Shown: positions 32,539-42,229, numbered from the stretch's first letter. The stretch is 64,000 nucleotides of DNA from Paractinoplanes durhamensis (GCF_016862175.1 NZ_BOML01000006.1:186001-250000); one strand, 5' to 3'. A program made the numbers and translations. Notes: generated from the letters alone by a model not told the origin.

Positions 32539-33690
32539 GTGACCGTCGCAACGCTGGCCGTAGTGCTCCTCTGTCTCGCGGCCGGCGCCGCCCTGGGCTG
32601 GCTGGCGGCGAGACTGCGGGCGGCAACCGACATCGCCCGGCTCGAGGCGACCGTGCAGGCCCACCGCGACGGCGAGGAGCGGCTCGAGCAGTCGATGCGC
32701 GCCCTGTCCTACGAGTCCGCGGCCCAGTCGCAGGAGTCGGTGGCGCTGGCGGTGGCCCCGCTGCACGACACGCTGCGCCGCTACGAGCGCCGGGTCGCCG
32801 AGCTGGAGCGTGACCGGGTGGACGCCTACGCCGAGCTGCGCGAGCAGGTGCGGGCCATGGGCGACGTCGCGGGCGGCCTGCGGACCGAGACGAAACAGCT
32901 GGTGGCGGCGTTGCGGTCGCCGCAGGTGCGGGGTCGCTGGGGTGAGCATCAGCTGCGCCGGGTGGTCGAGGCGGCCGGCCTGCTGGAGCACTGCGACTTC
33001 GCCGAGCAGGTCACCGCGAGCACCGACGAGCAGGGCATCCGCCCCGACCTGGTGGTCCGCCTGCACGGCGGGCGCAGCGTGGTGGTCGACGCGAAGGCGC
33101 CGCTCGACGCCTACCTGGCCGCCGCCGAGGCGCGCGACGAGCGCACCCGCGACACCCTCCTCGGCCAGCACGCCCGCCACCTGCGCGGGCACGTCGACGC
33201 GCTGGCGAGCAAGGAATATTGGACGGCGTTCCAGCCGTCCCCCGATTTCGTGGTGCTGTTCGTGCCGGCCGACCCGTTCCTCGACGCGGCCCTGCAGCAC
33301 GACCCGTCGCTGATGGAGCACTCGTTCCGGCGCAACGTCGTGCTGGCCACCCCGGCCACCCTGGTGGCGATGCTGCGGACGGTGGCCTATTCGTGGCGGC
33401 AGGAAGAGCTGGCCCGCAACGCGGTGGCCGTGCACGACCTGGCCCGCGAGATGTATGGGCGGATCACCACGCTCGGCGATCACGTCGGCAAGCTGGGGTC
33501 GGCGCTGGGCGGGGCGGTCACCGCCTACAACAAGGCGGTCGGCTCGCTGGAGTCACGGGTGCTGGTCAGCGCGCGCAAGCTGGCCGAGATGGGCGTCTCC
33601 CGCCAGGAGTTGCCCACCCCGCCGCAGGTGGAGACGGCGCCGCGGCAACCACAGTCGCCGGAGCTGTTCGAGGAGGTCGGTCCGGACTGA
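32539..33690 (+). CDS. rmuC: DNA recombination protein RmuC
   Basis: 383 residues from GTG. An N-terminal membrane helix (2-20) and a coiled coil (about 30-110) precede the RmuC core: VRGRWGEHQLRRVVEAAGL, VVVDAKAPLDAYL, then VVLFVPADPFLDAAL and NVVLATPATLVAMLRTV. The D-x-K of DAKAP belongs to a restriction-endonuclease-like fold. In E. coli RmuC limits inversions between short repeats. The last 21 bases are duplicated immediately after the stop. Confidence 0.92.
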   Translation: MTVATLAVVLLCLAAGAALGWLAARLRAATDIARLEATVQAHRDGEERLEQSMRALSYESAAQSQESVALAVAPLHDTLRRYERRVAELERDRVDAYAELREQVRAMGDVAGGLRTETKQLVAALRSPQVRGRWGEHQLRRVVEAAGLLEHCDFAEQVTASTDEQGIRPDLVVRLHGGRSVVVDAKAPLDAYLAAAEARDERTRDTLLGQHARHLRGHVDALASKEYWTAFQPSPDFVVLFVPADPFLDAALQHDPSLMEHSFRRNVVLATPATLVAMLRTVAYSWRQEELARNAVAVHDLAREMYGRITTLGDHVGKLGSALGGAVTAYNKAVGSLESRVLVSARKLAEMGVSRQELPTPPQVETAPRQPQSPELFEEVGPD

Positions 33691-33711
33691 GAGGAGGTCG
33701 GTCAGGACTGA
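33670..33711. repeat. 21-bp tandem duplication at the rmuC/ispH junction
   Basis: Units 33670-33690 and 33691-33711 differ at one base (GAGGAGGTCGGTC then C or A, GGACTGA). The first encodes the RmuC end and stop. The second, read on the other strand, supplies the IspH stop (33702-33704) and last residues. Both convergent genes therefore end inside the same duplicated word. Confidence 0.85.
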
Positions 33712-34682
33712 GCGGCGGCCGCAGCGGCCGCGGCCTTCATGTCGCGGCGCAGCTCCTGCGGCAGCGAGAAGGTGAGCCGCTCCTCGGCCGTGGTGTATTC
33801 GGTGACCTCGCCGAAGCCGCGGAACGCCAGGTGCGACAGCACGTCCATCACCAGGTCCTCGGGGACGCTGGCGCCGGAGGAGACGCCGACCGTGGTGGCG
33901 CCCTCGAGCCATTCGTCCTGGATCTCGGAGGCGTAGTCGACCAGGTGACCGGTGCGGGCACCGGCGTCGACGGCCACCTCGACCAGGCGCACCGAGTTGG
34001 ACGAATTCTTCGAGCCGACGACGATCACCACGTCGCAGTCCGGCGCGATCTCCTTGACCACGTGCTGGCGGTTCTGGGTGGCGTAGCAGATGTCGTCGCT
34101 CGGCGGCGACATCAGCAGCGGCAGCTTGGTCTTGAGCCGGGCCACCGTCTCCATGGTCTCGTCGACCGAGAGCGTGGTCTGGGAGAGCCAGACCACCTTC
34201 GACGGGTCGCGCACGACCACCTTGTCGACCGAGTCGGGGCCGTCGACCAGCTGGATGTGTGCCGGGGCCTCACCGGCCGTGCCGACGACCTCCTCGTGGC
34301 CCTCGTGGCCGATGAGCAGGATGTCGTAGTCGTCGGCGGCGAACCGCTTGGCCTCGTGGTGGACCTTGGTGACCAGCGGGCAGGTCGCGTCGATCGCCTT
34401 GAGGTTGCGCGCCCTGGCCTGCTCGTGCACCTCGGGGGCGACGCCGTGTGCCGAGAAGACGACGGTGGACCCCTCGGGGACCTCCTCGTTCTCCTCCACG
34501 AAGATCGCGCCGGCCGCTTCGAGCGTGCTCACCACGTGTTTGTTGTGCACGATCTGCTTGCGCACGTAGACCGGCGCACCGTAGAGCTTCAGCGCCTCCT
34601 CGACGGTCTGCACCGCCCGGTCGACGCCGGCACAGTAGCCGCGGGGCTTGGCCAGCAACACACGCTTACGAGCTTCGGTCAC
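33702..34682 (-). CDS. ispH: 4-hydroxy-3-methylbut-2-enyl diphosphate reductase
   Basis: 326 residues from GTG. The three iron-sulfur cysteines are in [22 protein letters not shown] and further on in the GxxSxC-like region, with [11 protein letters not shown] and [14 protein letters not shown] also characteristic. It is the last enzyme of the MEP pathway and makes IPP and DMAPP. The protein ends in an Ala run (AAAAAAAQS), the end being set by the duplicated 21-bp word shared with rmuC. Confidence 0.95.
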   Translation of the reverse strand: MTEARKRVLLAKPRGYCAGVDRAVQTVEEALKLYGAPVYVRKQIVHNKHVVSTLEAAGAIFVEENEEVPEGSTVVFSAHGVAPEVHEQARARNLKAIDATCPLVTKVHHEAKRFAADDYDILLIGHEGHEEVVGTAGEAPAHIQLVDGPDSVDKVVVRDPSKVVWLSQTTLSVDETMETVARLKTKLPLLMSPPSDDICYATQNRQHVVKEIAPDCDVVIVVGSKNSSNSVRLVEVAVDAGARTGHLVDYASEIQDEWLEGATTVGVSSGASVPEDLVMDVLSHLAFRGFGEVTEYTTAEERLTFSLPQELRRDMKAAAAAAAAQS

Positions 34683-34780
34683 CCGGCCATGGTACGTGCG
34701 CTCGCCGTATTACGACCGGCGTGCGATGTCCGCCACAAGGTCGAGGGGACGATTGTCGATATCGGCGGCATACTCGTCGG

Positions 34781-35317
34781 GTGGCGGACGAGGCGTTGAT
34801 CGAGAAGACAGACACCGGGCCGACGAACCGCTGGGCGGCCACCGGGCGGCTGCTGCGCTGGCTGCTCGGTGCATTATCCCTGGTGGGCGGCCTGACCTGG
34901 GTCCTGGTGGCGACGCACGGGCCGACCGATCTCGCGGTCGGGCTGGTGCTGGTGGCGGCCGGCCTGGTGCTGCTCATGCCGCACCGGATCCGGTTGCCGC
35001 GGCGGCTCACCGCTCTGGTGATGGCCGGTTTCGGGCTGTTCGGCACGGCGGCCGGCCTGGTCGCGCTGACCGAGCGCACCTGCTGCGCGTACGCGTACAT
35101 CGCCGATCGCGGCTGGCCGTACACCTGGCTGCAGCGGGCCGCGATCGCCGACGATCCGCAGGTGGCGCGGCGGCTGGCGGACTCCGCGGACTGGACCGTC
35201 GATCTGGTGTCGCTGACCACGAATCTGCTGTTGTGGGCGTACACCGGGATGTTGCTCGTGGTGGTCGGCGTGCTGGTGCGGCGGGCCCGGAGCGGTCGCG
35301 CGGTACCGCAGGCCTGA
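34781..35317 (+). CDS. Four-helix membrane protein with CC motif, copy 1
   Basis: 178 residues from a GTG 6 nt after CATACT (leaderless). Four predicted membrane helices lie at about 26-47, 52-68, 78-95 and 147-167. The loop before the last helix contains TCCAYAYIADRGWPYTWLQR. The twin cysteines followed by an aromatic G-W-P-Y-T motif recur in the next gene, so the two are diverged paralogues. No known family is recognised. The loop's location, probably extracellular, is a prediction. Confidence 0.6.
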   Translation: MADEALIEKTDTGPTNRWAATGRLLRWLLGALSLVGGLTWVLVATHGPTDLAVGLVLVAAGLVLLMPHRIRLPRRLTALVMAGFGLFGTAAGLVALTERTCCAYAYIADRGWPYTWLQRAAIADDPQVARRLADSADWTVDLVSLTTNLLLWAYTGMLLVVVGVLVRRARSGRAVPQA

Positions 35318-35368
35318 CAAGGACCGATTCGGCCGAATAGGGCAGTCTTTGCGGCAATACTCGGTCGC

Positions 35369-35953
35369 ATGCGCGACGCCGGGCCGCAGGCCGCCGACGA
35401 GGAGACCGGCCTGTCGTCCTACCTGAGCATGACCCGGCTGCTGGTCGGCTGGGCCTGCCTGGCGCTCGGCGTGCTGAACCTCGCGATGGGTGTGACCGGC
35501 GCGACCGGCGGGATCGACGTCCCCTATCTGATCTTTCACCTGGTGGTCGCGGCCGCCGGGATCATCCTGCTGGGGGCGGGCGTGCTCCGGCGCCGGCCCG
35601 GCCCGGCCGCCTGGCTCACCGGCACCCTGATCACCCTGGCCGGCCTGCTGATCAGTGCGCTTCCCCACACGTCGGCGGCGGTCTGCTGCCGGAGCGACTA
35701 CGATACCCGGCACGGCTTCCCGTTCACCCTGCTGGCGGAGAAGGACGACCACTGGCGCCTGGACACCGGGCACGCCCTCGTCGACCTGCTCTTCTGGGCC
35801 TGCATCGGGATATTCGCGCTGCTCGCGGTCATGGTCGCCACGCCGGCCACGCCGGCCCGGGAATCGGAGCCGGCGCCATCGTCCGCCCCGCCCCGGCACG
35901 CCGAGCCCCGGCCCGAGACGGTGGACGACGAGAATGTCAGAGGTCTTCCGTAG
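35369..35953 (+). CDS. Four-helix membrane protein with CC motif, copy 2
   Basis: 194 residues. AATACT lies 7 nt before the ATG. Four hydrophobic segments (about 25-46, 53-73, 82-99, 139-158) are followed by a Pro/Glu-rich cytoplasmic tail. The loop before the last helix has AVCCRSDYDTRHGFPFTLL, echoing the CC...G-[WF]-P-[YF]-T pattern of the preceding gene. Function unknown. It lies 10 bp before xseA but with an independent leaderless promoter signal for xseA inside its 3' end. Confidence 0.6.
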   Translation: MRDAGPQAADEETGLSSYLSMTRLLVGWACLALGVLNLAMGVTGATGGIDVPYLIFHLVVAAAGIILLGAGVLRRRPGPAAWLTGTLITLAGLLISALPHTSAAVCCRSDYDTRHGFPFTLLAEKDDHWRLDTGHALVDLLFWACIGIFALLAVMVATPATPARESEPAPSSAPPRHAEPRPETVDDENVRGLP

Positions 35954-35962
35954 TCTGGCCGG

Positions 35963-37189
35963 GTGAGTGACCCCGAGTCGACGCCGAAGAGCACCGCCGA
36001 AGAGCCGTGGCCGGTGCGCGTCGTGAGTCAGAAGGTCGGGGCCTGGATCGCGAAGCTCGGCTGGGTGTGGGTCGACGGCCAGGTCGCCCAGATCAGCCGC
36101 CGCCCCGGCTCGGCCGTGGTGTTCCTGACCCTGCGCGACCCGTCCGCCGACCTCAGCCTCACCGTCACCGCCCACCGCGACGTGCTCGACTCGGGCGCGC
36201 CCGAGCTGGCCGAGGGCGCCCGGGTGACGATGCACGCGAAGCCGGAGTTCTACCCGGCCCGCGGCACGCTCAGCCTGCGCGCCGACGAGATCCGCCAGGT
36301 CGGCCTGGGCGAGCTGCTGGCCCGCCTGGAGCGGCTGAAGAAGCTGCTCGGCGCGGAGGGCCTGTTCGCCCGGGAGCGCAAGCGCCGGCTGCCGTTCCTG
36401 CCGCAGCGGATCGGCCTGATCACCGGCCGGGCCAGCGCCGCCGAGCGCGACGTCCTGATGAATACCCGGCGCCGCTGGCCGGCCGTCGACTTCCGGGTGA
36501 TCAACGTGCCGGTCCAGGGGCCGACCGCGGTGCCGCAGATCATCGACGCGCTCAAGGTCCTCGACAACGACGACACGGTCGACGTCATCGTGCTCGCCCG
36601 CGGCGGCGGCAGCGTGGAGGACCTGCTGCCGTTCTCCGACGAGGCGCTCTGCCGGGCGGTCTTCGGCGCCCGCACCCCGGTGGTCAGCGCGATCGGCCAC
36701 GAGACCGACACCCCGCTGGTCGACTACGTGGCCGACCTGCGGGCCTCGACACCGACCGACGCGGCCAAACGGATCGTGCCCGACCTGGGCGAGGAGCGGC
36801 AGCTGATCGAGTCGGCCCGGCGCCGGCTCGACCGGGCGGTGCGCACCCTCGTCGACCGCGAGGAGAGCCGGATCGAGGCGTGGCGGTCCCGGCCGTCGCT
36901 GGCCCGGCCGGAGCTGCTGATCGACCAGCGGGCGGCCGACGTGACCGCGCTGCGCGAGCGGGCGGTCCGCAGCCTCGACCATCGGCTGCGCCGCGCCGAC
37001 GACGACCTGCGGCACACGGTGGCCCGGCTGCGCACGCTGTCGCCGAAGTCCACCCTGCAGCGGGGTTACGCGATCGTGCAGCGCGCCGACGGCCACGTGG
37101 TCCGGGCGGCGAGCGACGTGAAGACCGACGACGTCCTGCGGGTGCGCCTCGCCGAGGGCGAGCTGCACGCGACCGTGAAGGAGAGCTGA
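35963..37189 (+). CDS. xseA: Exodeoxyribonuclease VII large subunit
   Basis: 408 residues from GTG, with TAGTCT ending exactly 6 nt upstream. The OB-fold N-terminus (about 15-110, [17 protein letters not shown]), the catalytic core with [56 protein letters not shown], then a coiled coil and C-terminal RGYAIVQ are all present. It forms the exonuclease VII complex with XseB, degrading single-stranded DNA from both ends. The xseB ATG overlaps its stop (TGATG). Confidence 0.95.
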   Translation: MSDPESTPKSTAEEPWPVRVVSQKVGAWIAKLGWVWVDGQVAQISRRPGSAVVFLTLRDPSADLSLTVTAHRDVLDSGAPELAEGARVTMHAKPEFYPARGTLSLRADEIRQVGLGELLARLERLKKLLGAEGLFARERKRRLPFLPQRIGLITGRASAAERDVLMNTRRRWPAVDFRVINVPVQGPTAVPQIIDALKVLDNDDTVDVIVLARGGGSVEDLLPFSDEALCRAVFGARTPVVSAIGHETDTPLVDYVADLRASTPTDAAKRIVPDLGEERQLIESARRRLDRAVRTLVDREESRIEAWRSRPSLARPELLIDQRAADVTALRERAVRSLDHRLRRADDDLRHTVARLRTLSPKSTLQRGYAIVQRADGHVVRAASDVKTDDVLRVRLAEGELHATVKES

Positions 37190-37392
37190 TGAGCGACGAC
37201 ACGCTGAGCTACGAGCAGGCCCGCACCGAGCTGGCCGACGTGGTGGGGCGGCTCGAGCAGGGCGGCAGCTCGCTGGAGGAGTCGCTGGCCCTGTGGGAGC
37301 GCGGCGAGAAGCTGGCCGACGTCTGCCAGCGCTGGCTCGACGGCGCCCGGGAGCGGATCGACGCCGCCCGGGCCGCCCGCGACGCGGATTAG
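37189..37392 (+). CDS. xseB: Exodeoxyribonuclease VII small subunit
   Basis: 67 residues, normal for XseB. LSYEQARTELADVVGRLEQG, SLEESLALWERGEKLADVC and RIDAARAARD form the helical hairpin that packs on the XseA coiled coil. One-base overlap with xseA gives coupling. The 3' end overlaps the convergent lipoprotein gene by 4 bp. Confidence 0.93.
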   Translation: MSDDTLSYEQARTELADVVGRLEQGGSSLEESLALWERGEKLADVCQRWLDGARERIDAARAARDAD

Positions 37393-38177
37393 CCGTTGAG
37401 CTTTGCGTAGCCCGAGGGCGGCAGGTCCCGGATCTGGCCGGCCGGCTTCTTCCGGGCCTCCTGCTCGCCGTAGCCGGAGACGGTGAAGACCCACTTGCCG
37501 GCCTGCACCTTCCCGGCCGCCGGGGCCTCGATGTCCAGCTCCGCGAGCCGGCCCTTGGTGTCGACGGTCGCGGTGAACGGCAGCGACGCGGCGGCCGAGC
37601 CCATCGCCTTGATCGTGGCGTCGTCGAGGAAGCCGTCCGGCGAGTTCACCCTGGTGCCGTCGATGGTGCCGGTGATCGTGTTCGCGTCGAGGCGCGCCTC
37701 GGTCACCGCGTCGAACAGCGCGCTCACGTCGATCACGTCCGGGTCGGTGAGATAGAAGGCGAGGTCACCGCCCTCCTTGATCTCGCTCGAGTCGACGTGG
37801 AACCACGTGTCCGGGCCGGCCCCGGCGGCGAGGCCGGTGGAGAGCCGCACCCAGCGGTCCGGCTCGGCGAGCACGATCTCGAACTTCGCGCTGCCGGTGT
37901 CGATGGTGAGCTCGGCGCTCTCGCTGGGCAGGTGCACGATGCCCTCGGCGGTCAGCGTCGGCGAGGCCACCACGAAGGTGTAGTTGCCCGAGCTCAGCGC
38001 CTTGGTGGCGGCGGCGAGGGCGGCCTGCGCGTCGCCCGACGGCCCCGGATCGGCCGCGGCCGTCTTGTCATCGCTGGTGGCGCCGGCATCCGTCTTGGCG
38101 ACACTGCAGCCGCTCATCCCGAGACCGAGCAGGGCGGCCAGCGCGGCCACGGCGACGGTCCCCCGCAACGTGGTCAT
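37389..38177 (-). CDS. LppX/LprG-like lipoprotein
   Basis: 262 residues. The signal peptide MTTLRGTVAVAALAALLGLG ends in the lipobox MSGC, so it is lipid-anchored outside the membrane. The body has the half-barrel pattern of LppX_LprAFG proteins: ALAAATKALSSGNYTFVV, WVRLSTG, FHVDSSEIKEGG, GTIDGTRV. In mycobacteria such proteins carry lipids through the envelope. TAAGCT ends 8 nt before the ATG; a longer frame upstream is rejected because it would precede the signal peptide. Confidence 0.85.
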   Translation of the reverse strand: MTTLRGTVAVAALAALLGLGMSGCSVAKTDAGATSDDKTAAADPGPSGDAQAALAAATKALSSGNYTFVVASPTLTAEGIVHLPSESAELTIDTGSAKFEIVLAEPDRWVRLSTGLAAGAGPDTWFHVDSSEIKEGGDLAFYLTDPDVIDVSALFDAVTEARLDANTITGTIDGTRVNSPDGFLDDATIKAMGSAAASLPFTATVDTKGRLAELDIEAPAAGKVQAGKWVFTVSGYGEQEARKKPAGQIRDLPPSGYAKLNG

Positions 38178-38194
38178 GACGGGGCAGCTTAAAT

Positions 38195-38785
38195 CTAGCC
38201 CAGCGCCGTAGCCAGGGCCTGAAGGTTCGTCATGTCGGTCTTCCCGACCACCACGATCGTCCGATCCGGCGAGGCGAGCACCAGCGCCCGCTCCCCCGGC
38301 CGGGCGTCGTAGACGGTCCACACCCCGTCGTCGGTGCGGAAGTTGCCCTTCGCCGCGGCCTTGGCGCCCAGCTCGCCCGGCAGCAGGGTGGCCGCGGGCA
38401 CGCTGCTCTCCACCAGCTGGATCGGGTCGGAATCCGGGTCGACGTAGCCGAGCCGCAGCGTGGCCCCGTCGGCCTGGCGCCGGAACGTGGCGCTGGAGGT
38501 GTGCCAGTCGTCGCCGAGGCCCTGCGGCACCACGACGGTGAACGCAGCGGCCTGCTGGGCCTCCTGGATGGCGGGGGCCGGGTCGACGGTGATCGGCGCG
38601 TCGCCGCTCAGCAGGGTGCGGTAGAGGATCAGCAGCAGCGCGATCGGGACGAGCAACACGGCCAGCGACATGATCATGTCGCGCGGCGCCCGCTCGGCGT
38701 CGCGGGCAAGGCGCGGAGCCGGGCTGCTCTCCGCAGCGCCGCCAGGAGCGTCAGCCGGGGTGTCGGTTCGCGAGGTGGGATCCAC
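38195..38785 (-). CDS. DUF4245 membrane-anchored protein
   Basis: 196 residues from the GTG that follows AACAAT by 6 nt; an ATG at 38803 would add six residues. A basic N-terminus (RLARDAERAPRDMIMSLAVL) leads into one membrane helix (about 40-60). The extracytoplasmic part has GLGDDWHTSSATFRRQADG, LRLGYVDPDSDPIQLVESS and RPGERALVLASPDRTIVVVG, as in DUF4245. This family is often beside glpX in actinobacteria, as here in divergent orientation. Function unknown. Confidence 0.82.
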   Translation of the reverse strand: MDPTSRTDTPADAPGGAAESSPAPRLARDAERAPRDMIMSLAVLLVPIALLLILYRTLLSGDAPITVDPAPAIQEAQQAAAFTVVVPQGLGDDWHTSSATFRRQADGATLRLGYVDPDSDPIQLVESSVPAATLLPGELGAKAAAKGNFRTDDGVWTVYDARPGERALVLASPDRTIVVVGKTDMTNLQALATALG

Positions 38786-38888
38786 GCACCCATTGTTAAC
38801 CATGTCGCTGGGACGGGACTTTGCGCATCCGGCCATGTGAGGATCGGGTGGACTACCAGCCCCGCAACGTCGCGAGGAGGCACTTTTC

Positions 38889-39926
38889 ATGCCTGCCCGG
38901 GTTCCACAGGATCTCGACCGCAACATCGCCCTCGATCTGGTTCGCGTCACCGAGGCAGCCGCCATGGCGGCCGGCCGGTGGGTGGGCCGCGGTGACAAGA
39001 ACGGCGGTGACGGCGCGGCCGTCGACGCCATGCGCAAGCTGATCAATTCGATCCAGATGCGCGGCACCGTGGTGATCGGTGAAGGCGAGAAGGACGAAGC
39101 CCCGATGCTGTTCAACGGGGAGCGGGTGGGTGACGGCACCGGCCCCGAGGTCGACGTGGCGGTCGACCCGATCGACGGCACCACCCTGATGAGCAAGGGC
39201 ATGCCCGGCTCGGTGGCGGTGCTCGCGGTCGCCGAGCGCGGCGCGATGTTCGACCCGAGTGCGGTCTTCTACATGGAGAAGATCGCGGTCGGCCCGGACT
39301 GCGCCGACGTCGTCGACATCAACGCCGGCACCGCGGAAAATCTGCGCCGCATCGCCCGGGCGAAACGCTCGAGCATCTCCGACGTGACGGTCTGCATCCT
39401 CGACCGGCCGCGGCACGCGACGCTGGTCAAGGAGGTTCGCGAGGCCGGCGCCAATATCAAGTTCATCTCGGACGGCGACATCGCCGGCGCGATCTCCGCG
39501 GCCCGGATGGAGTCCGATGTGGATGTGCTGATGGGCATCGGCGGCACGCCCGAGGGCATCACCGCGGCGTGTGCGCTGAAGTGCCTGGGCGGCATGATCC
39601 AGGCGAAGCTGTGGCCGCGCGACGACGCCGAGCGGGAGAAGGCGCTGGCCGCCGGGCACGACCTCGACCGGGTGCTGACCACCGACGACCTGGTCACCGG
39701 CGACAACTGCTTCTTCGTGGCCACCGGGGTCACCTCGGGCGACCTGCTCAAGGGCGTCCGTTACCGGGCCGGTGGCGCGCACACCCAGTCGATCGTGATG
39801 CGGTCGAAGAGCGGGACGATCCGGGTGATCGACTCGTACCACCGGCTGGAGAAGCTGTCGCTCTACTCCGCGGTCGACTTCGACGGGCACCTGCCGACGG
39901 TGCCGATGGGCGAACCGATCCTGTAA
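38889..39926 (+). CDS. glpX: Class II fructose-1,6-bisphosphatase
   Basis: 345 residues with a GAGGAGG ribosome site. Metal and substrate motifs are [45 protein letters not shown] and [16 protein letters not shown]. It hydrolyses fructose-1,6-bisphosphate to fructose-6-phosphate. It is the usual actinobacterial gluconeogenic FBPase and so complements the PEP carboxykinase encoded about 6 kb downstream. It converges with the rhomboid gene, 4 bp apart. Confidence 0.95.
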   Translation: MPARVPQDLDRNIALDLVRVTEAAAMAAGRWVGRGDKNGGDGAAVDAMRKLINSIQMRGTVVIGEGEKDEAPMLFNGERVGDGTGPEVDVAVDPIDGTTLMSKGMPGSVAVLAVAERGAMFDPSAVFYMEKIAVGPDCADVVDINAGTAENLRRIARAKRSSISDVTVCILDRPRHATLVKEVREAGANIKFISDGDIAGAISAARMESDVDVLMGIGGTPEGITAACALKCLGGMIQAKLWPRDDAEREKALAAGHDLDRVLTTDDLVTGDNCFFVATGVTSGDLLKGVRYRAGGAHTQSIVMRSKSGTIRVIDSYHRLEKLSLYSAVDFDGHLPTVPMGEPIL

Positions 39927-39930
39927 GACC

Positions 39931-40611
39931 TCAGATGTCGGTCAGCGTCGTGGTGGTCGAGGTGGGTGAGAACGGCGACGTCTTCACTCGCTTCGGCCGC
40001 TTGCGACGGAACAGGATCGCCGCCAGCACGCCGCCGAGCAGGCCGAGCAGGTGGCCCTGCCAGGAGATCGGCTGGTCGGTCGGCAGGATGTTGTAGAGCT
40101 GGTACCAATACAGCAGGCCGATGAACCCGGCCACGGCGAGGTTCCACCAGCTGCGCTCGACCAGGCCGCGCATCACCAGCAGGCCAAGGTAGCCGAAGAT
40201 GACGCCGCTGGCGCCGACCACCACGCTGTTCGGATCGCCGACGAACCAGACGCCCAGGCCGCTGACCAGCATGATGACGAAGGTCGACCAGATGAACCGG
40301 CGGCCGCCGCCGGCCAGGGCGAACGTGCCGACCAGGATCAGCGGCACCGCGTTGCCGTAGAGGTGGTCCCAGCCCGCGTGCAGGAACGGGCTGAACAGGA
40401 CGCCGTCCAGGCCGTCGATGCGATGCGGGATGATGCCGCCGGCCACGTCGAGCTGACCGTTCCCGATGCCCTTGTCGATCACCTCGATGAGGAACAGAAC
40501 GGGAATCACGGCACACATGGTCACGAAGGCCCGCCCCAGCGAGGCGTAGAACGCATCGGTCCCGAACTTCGCCGCCGCCTCTGACTGTGGGTCGGTGCTG
40601 CCGTAACTCAT
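39931..40611 (-). CDS. Rhomboid family intramembrane serine protease
   Basis: 226 residues from MSYGSTDP; an in-frame upstream start is possible but lacks support. Six membrane helices are predicted. Catalytic features are HLYGNAVPLILVG (oxyanion Asn), the nucleophile in VVVGASGVIFGYLGLL, and the helix-6 histidine in SWQGHLLGLLGG. The basic tail ends RRKRPKRVKTSPFSPTSTTT. It should cleave membrane-spanning proteins; substrates unknown. Confidence 0.9.
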   Translation of the reverse strand: MSYGSTDPQSEAAAKFGTDAFYASLGRAFVTMCAVIPVLFLIEVIDKGIGNGQLDVAGGIIPHRIDGLDGVLFSPFLHAGWDHLYGNAVPLILVGTFALAGGGRRFIWSTFVIMLVSGLGVWFVGDPNSVVVGASGVIFGYLGLLVMRGLVERSWWNLAVAGFIGLLYWYQLYNILPTDQPISWQGHLLGLLGGVLAAILFRRKRPKRVKTSPFSPTSTTTTLTDI

Positions 40612-40649
40612 GGTTCGATGGTCCCAGGTGACGGCAAGGGCCGCCAACC

Positions 40650-41438
40650 TCAGCTGAACTTGCTGGTGGCCTTGCGAATATCCGTCCGGAACGCGGAGAT
40701 CTGCGTGTAGACGCCGGGATAGCCGTCACGGGCGCAGCCGAGTCCCCAGCTCACGATGCCGACCTGCACCCAGTCGCCGTGGGCGTCCCGGGTCACCATC
40801 GGACCGCCGGAGTCGCCCTGGCAGGTGTCGACGGTCTTGGTGCCGGCGCAGATCGACTCCTTGGCGACGAGCTTCACGCCGGCCTTCTTGTACTCCTTGG
40901 CGCACTTGTCGTCGGGGACCGTGGGCACGGTCGCGTAGTGCAGCCGCCGTTCCTGCTTCATCGAGTCCTCGCGGGTCTGCCCCCAGCCCATCACGACGAA
41001 GTCACCCCGGTCGTCGTCGGTCTTGGTGAGCGGCAGGACGGGCAGGTCCAGCGGGTGGTCCAGGCGGATCACCGCCCAGTCGTCGCCGCGGGTCTCGTCC
41101 CGGAACCCGGGCGCCCGGTAGACCTTCACCGAGTGCGCGGAGAGCGCCTTCGGGGATTTGAGGTCGATCGTGCCCGCGATCACCTTGATGGTGTCGGTCT
41201 CGCCGGTACCGTCCACGCAGTGTCCGGCGGTGAGCACGACGCGCGGCGCGGTCAGCACGCCGCCGCAGCCCATCGAGAGCCGCACCATCCACGGGAACTT
41301 GCCCTCCGGGGCCGGAACGCCACCCACCACCTCGGTGATCGGTCGCGGGCCGACGGCCGCATAGGCCACGCCACCGACCGCGGCCAGCGCCGCAACGGCG
41401 GCACCGATCAACAGTCGTGAAGTGACATTTCGCATCAT
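40650..41438 (-). CDS. Secreted trypsin-like serine protease (S1 family)
   Basis: 262 residues. The signal peptide LLIGAAVAALAAVGGVAYA is followed by a short propeptide and mature start VVGGVPAPEG. The triad is H73 (LTAGHC), D120 (DDWAVIRL) and S210 (CQGDSGGPM). D204, six residues before the serine, corresponds to trypsin D189, so cleavage after Lys/Arg is predicted. Six cysteines fit three disulfides. It is probably self-activated after export. An ATG three bases downstream (41435) is equally possible. Confidence 0.93.
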   Translation of the reverse strand: MMRNVTSRLLIGAAVAALAAVGGVAYAAVGPRPITEVVGGVPAPEGKFPWMVRLSMGCGGVLTAPRVVLTAGHCVDGTGETDTIKVIAGTIDLKSPKALSAHSVKVYRAPGFRDETRGDDWAVIRLDHPLDLPVLPLTKTDDDRGDFVVMGWGQTREDSMKQERRLHYATVPTVPDDKCAKEYKKAGVKLVAKESICAGTKTVDTCQGDSGGPMVTRDAHGDWVQVGIVSWGLGCARDGYPGVYTQISAFRTDIRKATSKFS

Positions 41439-41457
41439 TCAGACATTTGATCACAGC

Positions 41458-41494
41458 AAAACGGGCCACGCGGTCACGCCGCGCGGCCCGTTTT
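41458..41494 (-). terminator. Rho-independent terminator of the transglycosylase-like gene
   Basis: AAAACGGGCC and GGCCCGTTTT form a 10-bp stem around a GC-rich loop, with a run of T on the minus strand. It lies 28 bp past the stop of the 41522 gene and 20 bp before the protease start. It separates two same-strand genes. Confidence 0.8.
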
Positions 41495-41521
41495 GTCAGG
41501 CGTGTCTACTTTGAACGAACG

Positions 41522-42229
41522 TCAGTACCAGCCGGTGCTCTGCGAGTGCGACCACGCGCCACACGGAGTGTCGTAGCGACCCTCGATGTAGCCCAGACCC
41601 CACTTGATCTGGGTGGCCGGGTTGGTCTTCCAGTCCGACGCCACCGACGCCATCTTGCTGCCGGGGAGGGCCTGCGGGATTCCGTACGCGCCGGAGCTGC
41701 TGTTCTCGGCGCGGTAGTTCCACCCGCTCTCCTTCTTCCACAGCTTGTCGAGGCAGGGGAACTGGTCGATCTCGAAGCCGGCCGCGATCATCAGCGAGCA
41801 ACCGGTCTTGCGGCTGCCGCTGTACTCGTTGCAGGAGGTCGGCACCGGGCCGGTGTAGGCCACCGGGCCGCCGCTCTCCTCGGCCTTCTTCTGGGCCGCG
41901 GCCTCGGTCGCCGCCTTCTTGGCCTCGATCGCCTTGCTCTCCAGCGCATGCGCCTTGCTCGCCGCCGACTTCGCCTCGGCGGCCGCCTTCTCGGCGGCAT
42001 CGCCCTCGGCCTCGCGCTGGTACGCACGAGCGGCGGCGTGCTGGCTCTGTCGCTGCTTGAGAAGCTGCATGTCGTCCACGTCCACCTGGACGACGTTCGA
42101 CGCTTCGGAGCTCCGCTGCTGCGCCTGGACCACGCGGTCCTGTCCGAGATACACACCTGCGATCAGACCCGCTACCAGCAGGCCGACCGACGCGACACGT
42201 ACTCCGACCCGGCTCGCAAGCCGATTCAC
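41522..42229 (-). CDS. Secreted transglycosylase-like/resuscitation-type wall hydrolase with coiled coil
   Basis: 235 residues from GTG with AAGGGA upstream. An N-terminal signal/anchor (VGLLVAGLIAGVYLG) is followed by an Ala/Lys/Glu coiled coil (about 65-120, AAAEAKSAASKAHALESKA). The C-terminal domain has LWKKESGWNYRAENSSSGAYGIPQALPGSKM and IKWGLGYIEGRYDTPCGAW, the lysozyme-like fold with catalytic Glu in KKESGWN. It probably cleaves peptidoglycan. A perfect CRP-type palindrome lies 218 bp upstream. A terminator with a T-run follows. Confidence 0.88.
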   Translation of the reverse strand: MNRLASRVGVRVASVGLLVAGLIAGVYLGQDRVVQAQQRSSEASNVVQVDVDDMQLLKQRQSQHAAARAYQREAEGDAAEKAAAEAKSAASKAHALESKAIEAKKAATEAAAQKKAEESGGPVAYTGPVPTSCNEYSGSRKTGCSLMIAAGFEIDQFPCLDKLWKKESGWNYRAENSSSGAYGIPQALPGSKMASVASDWKTNPATQIKWGLGYIEGRYDTPCGAWSHSQSTGWY

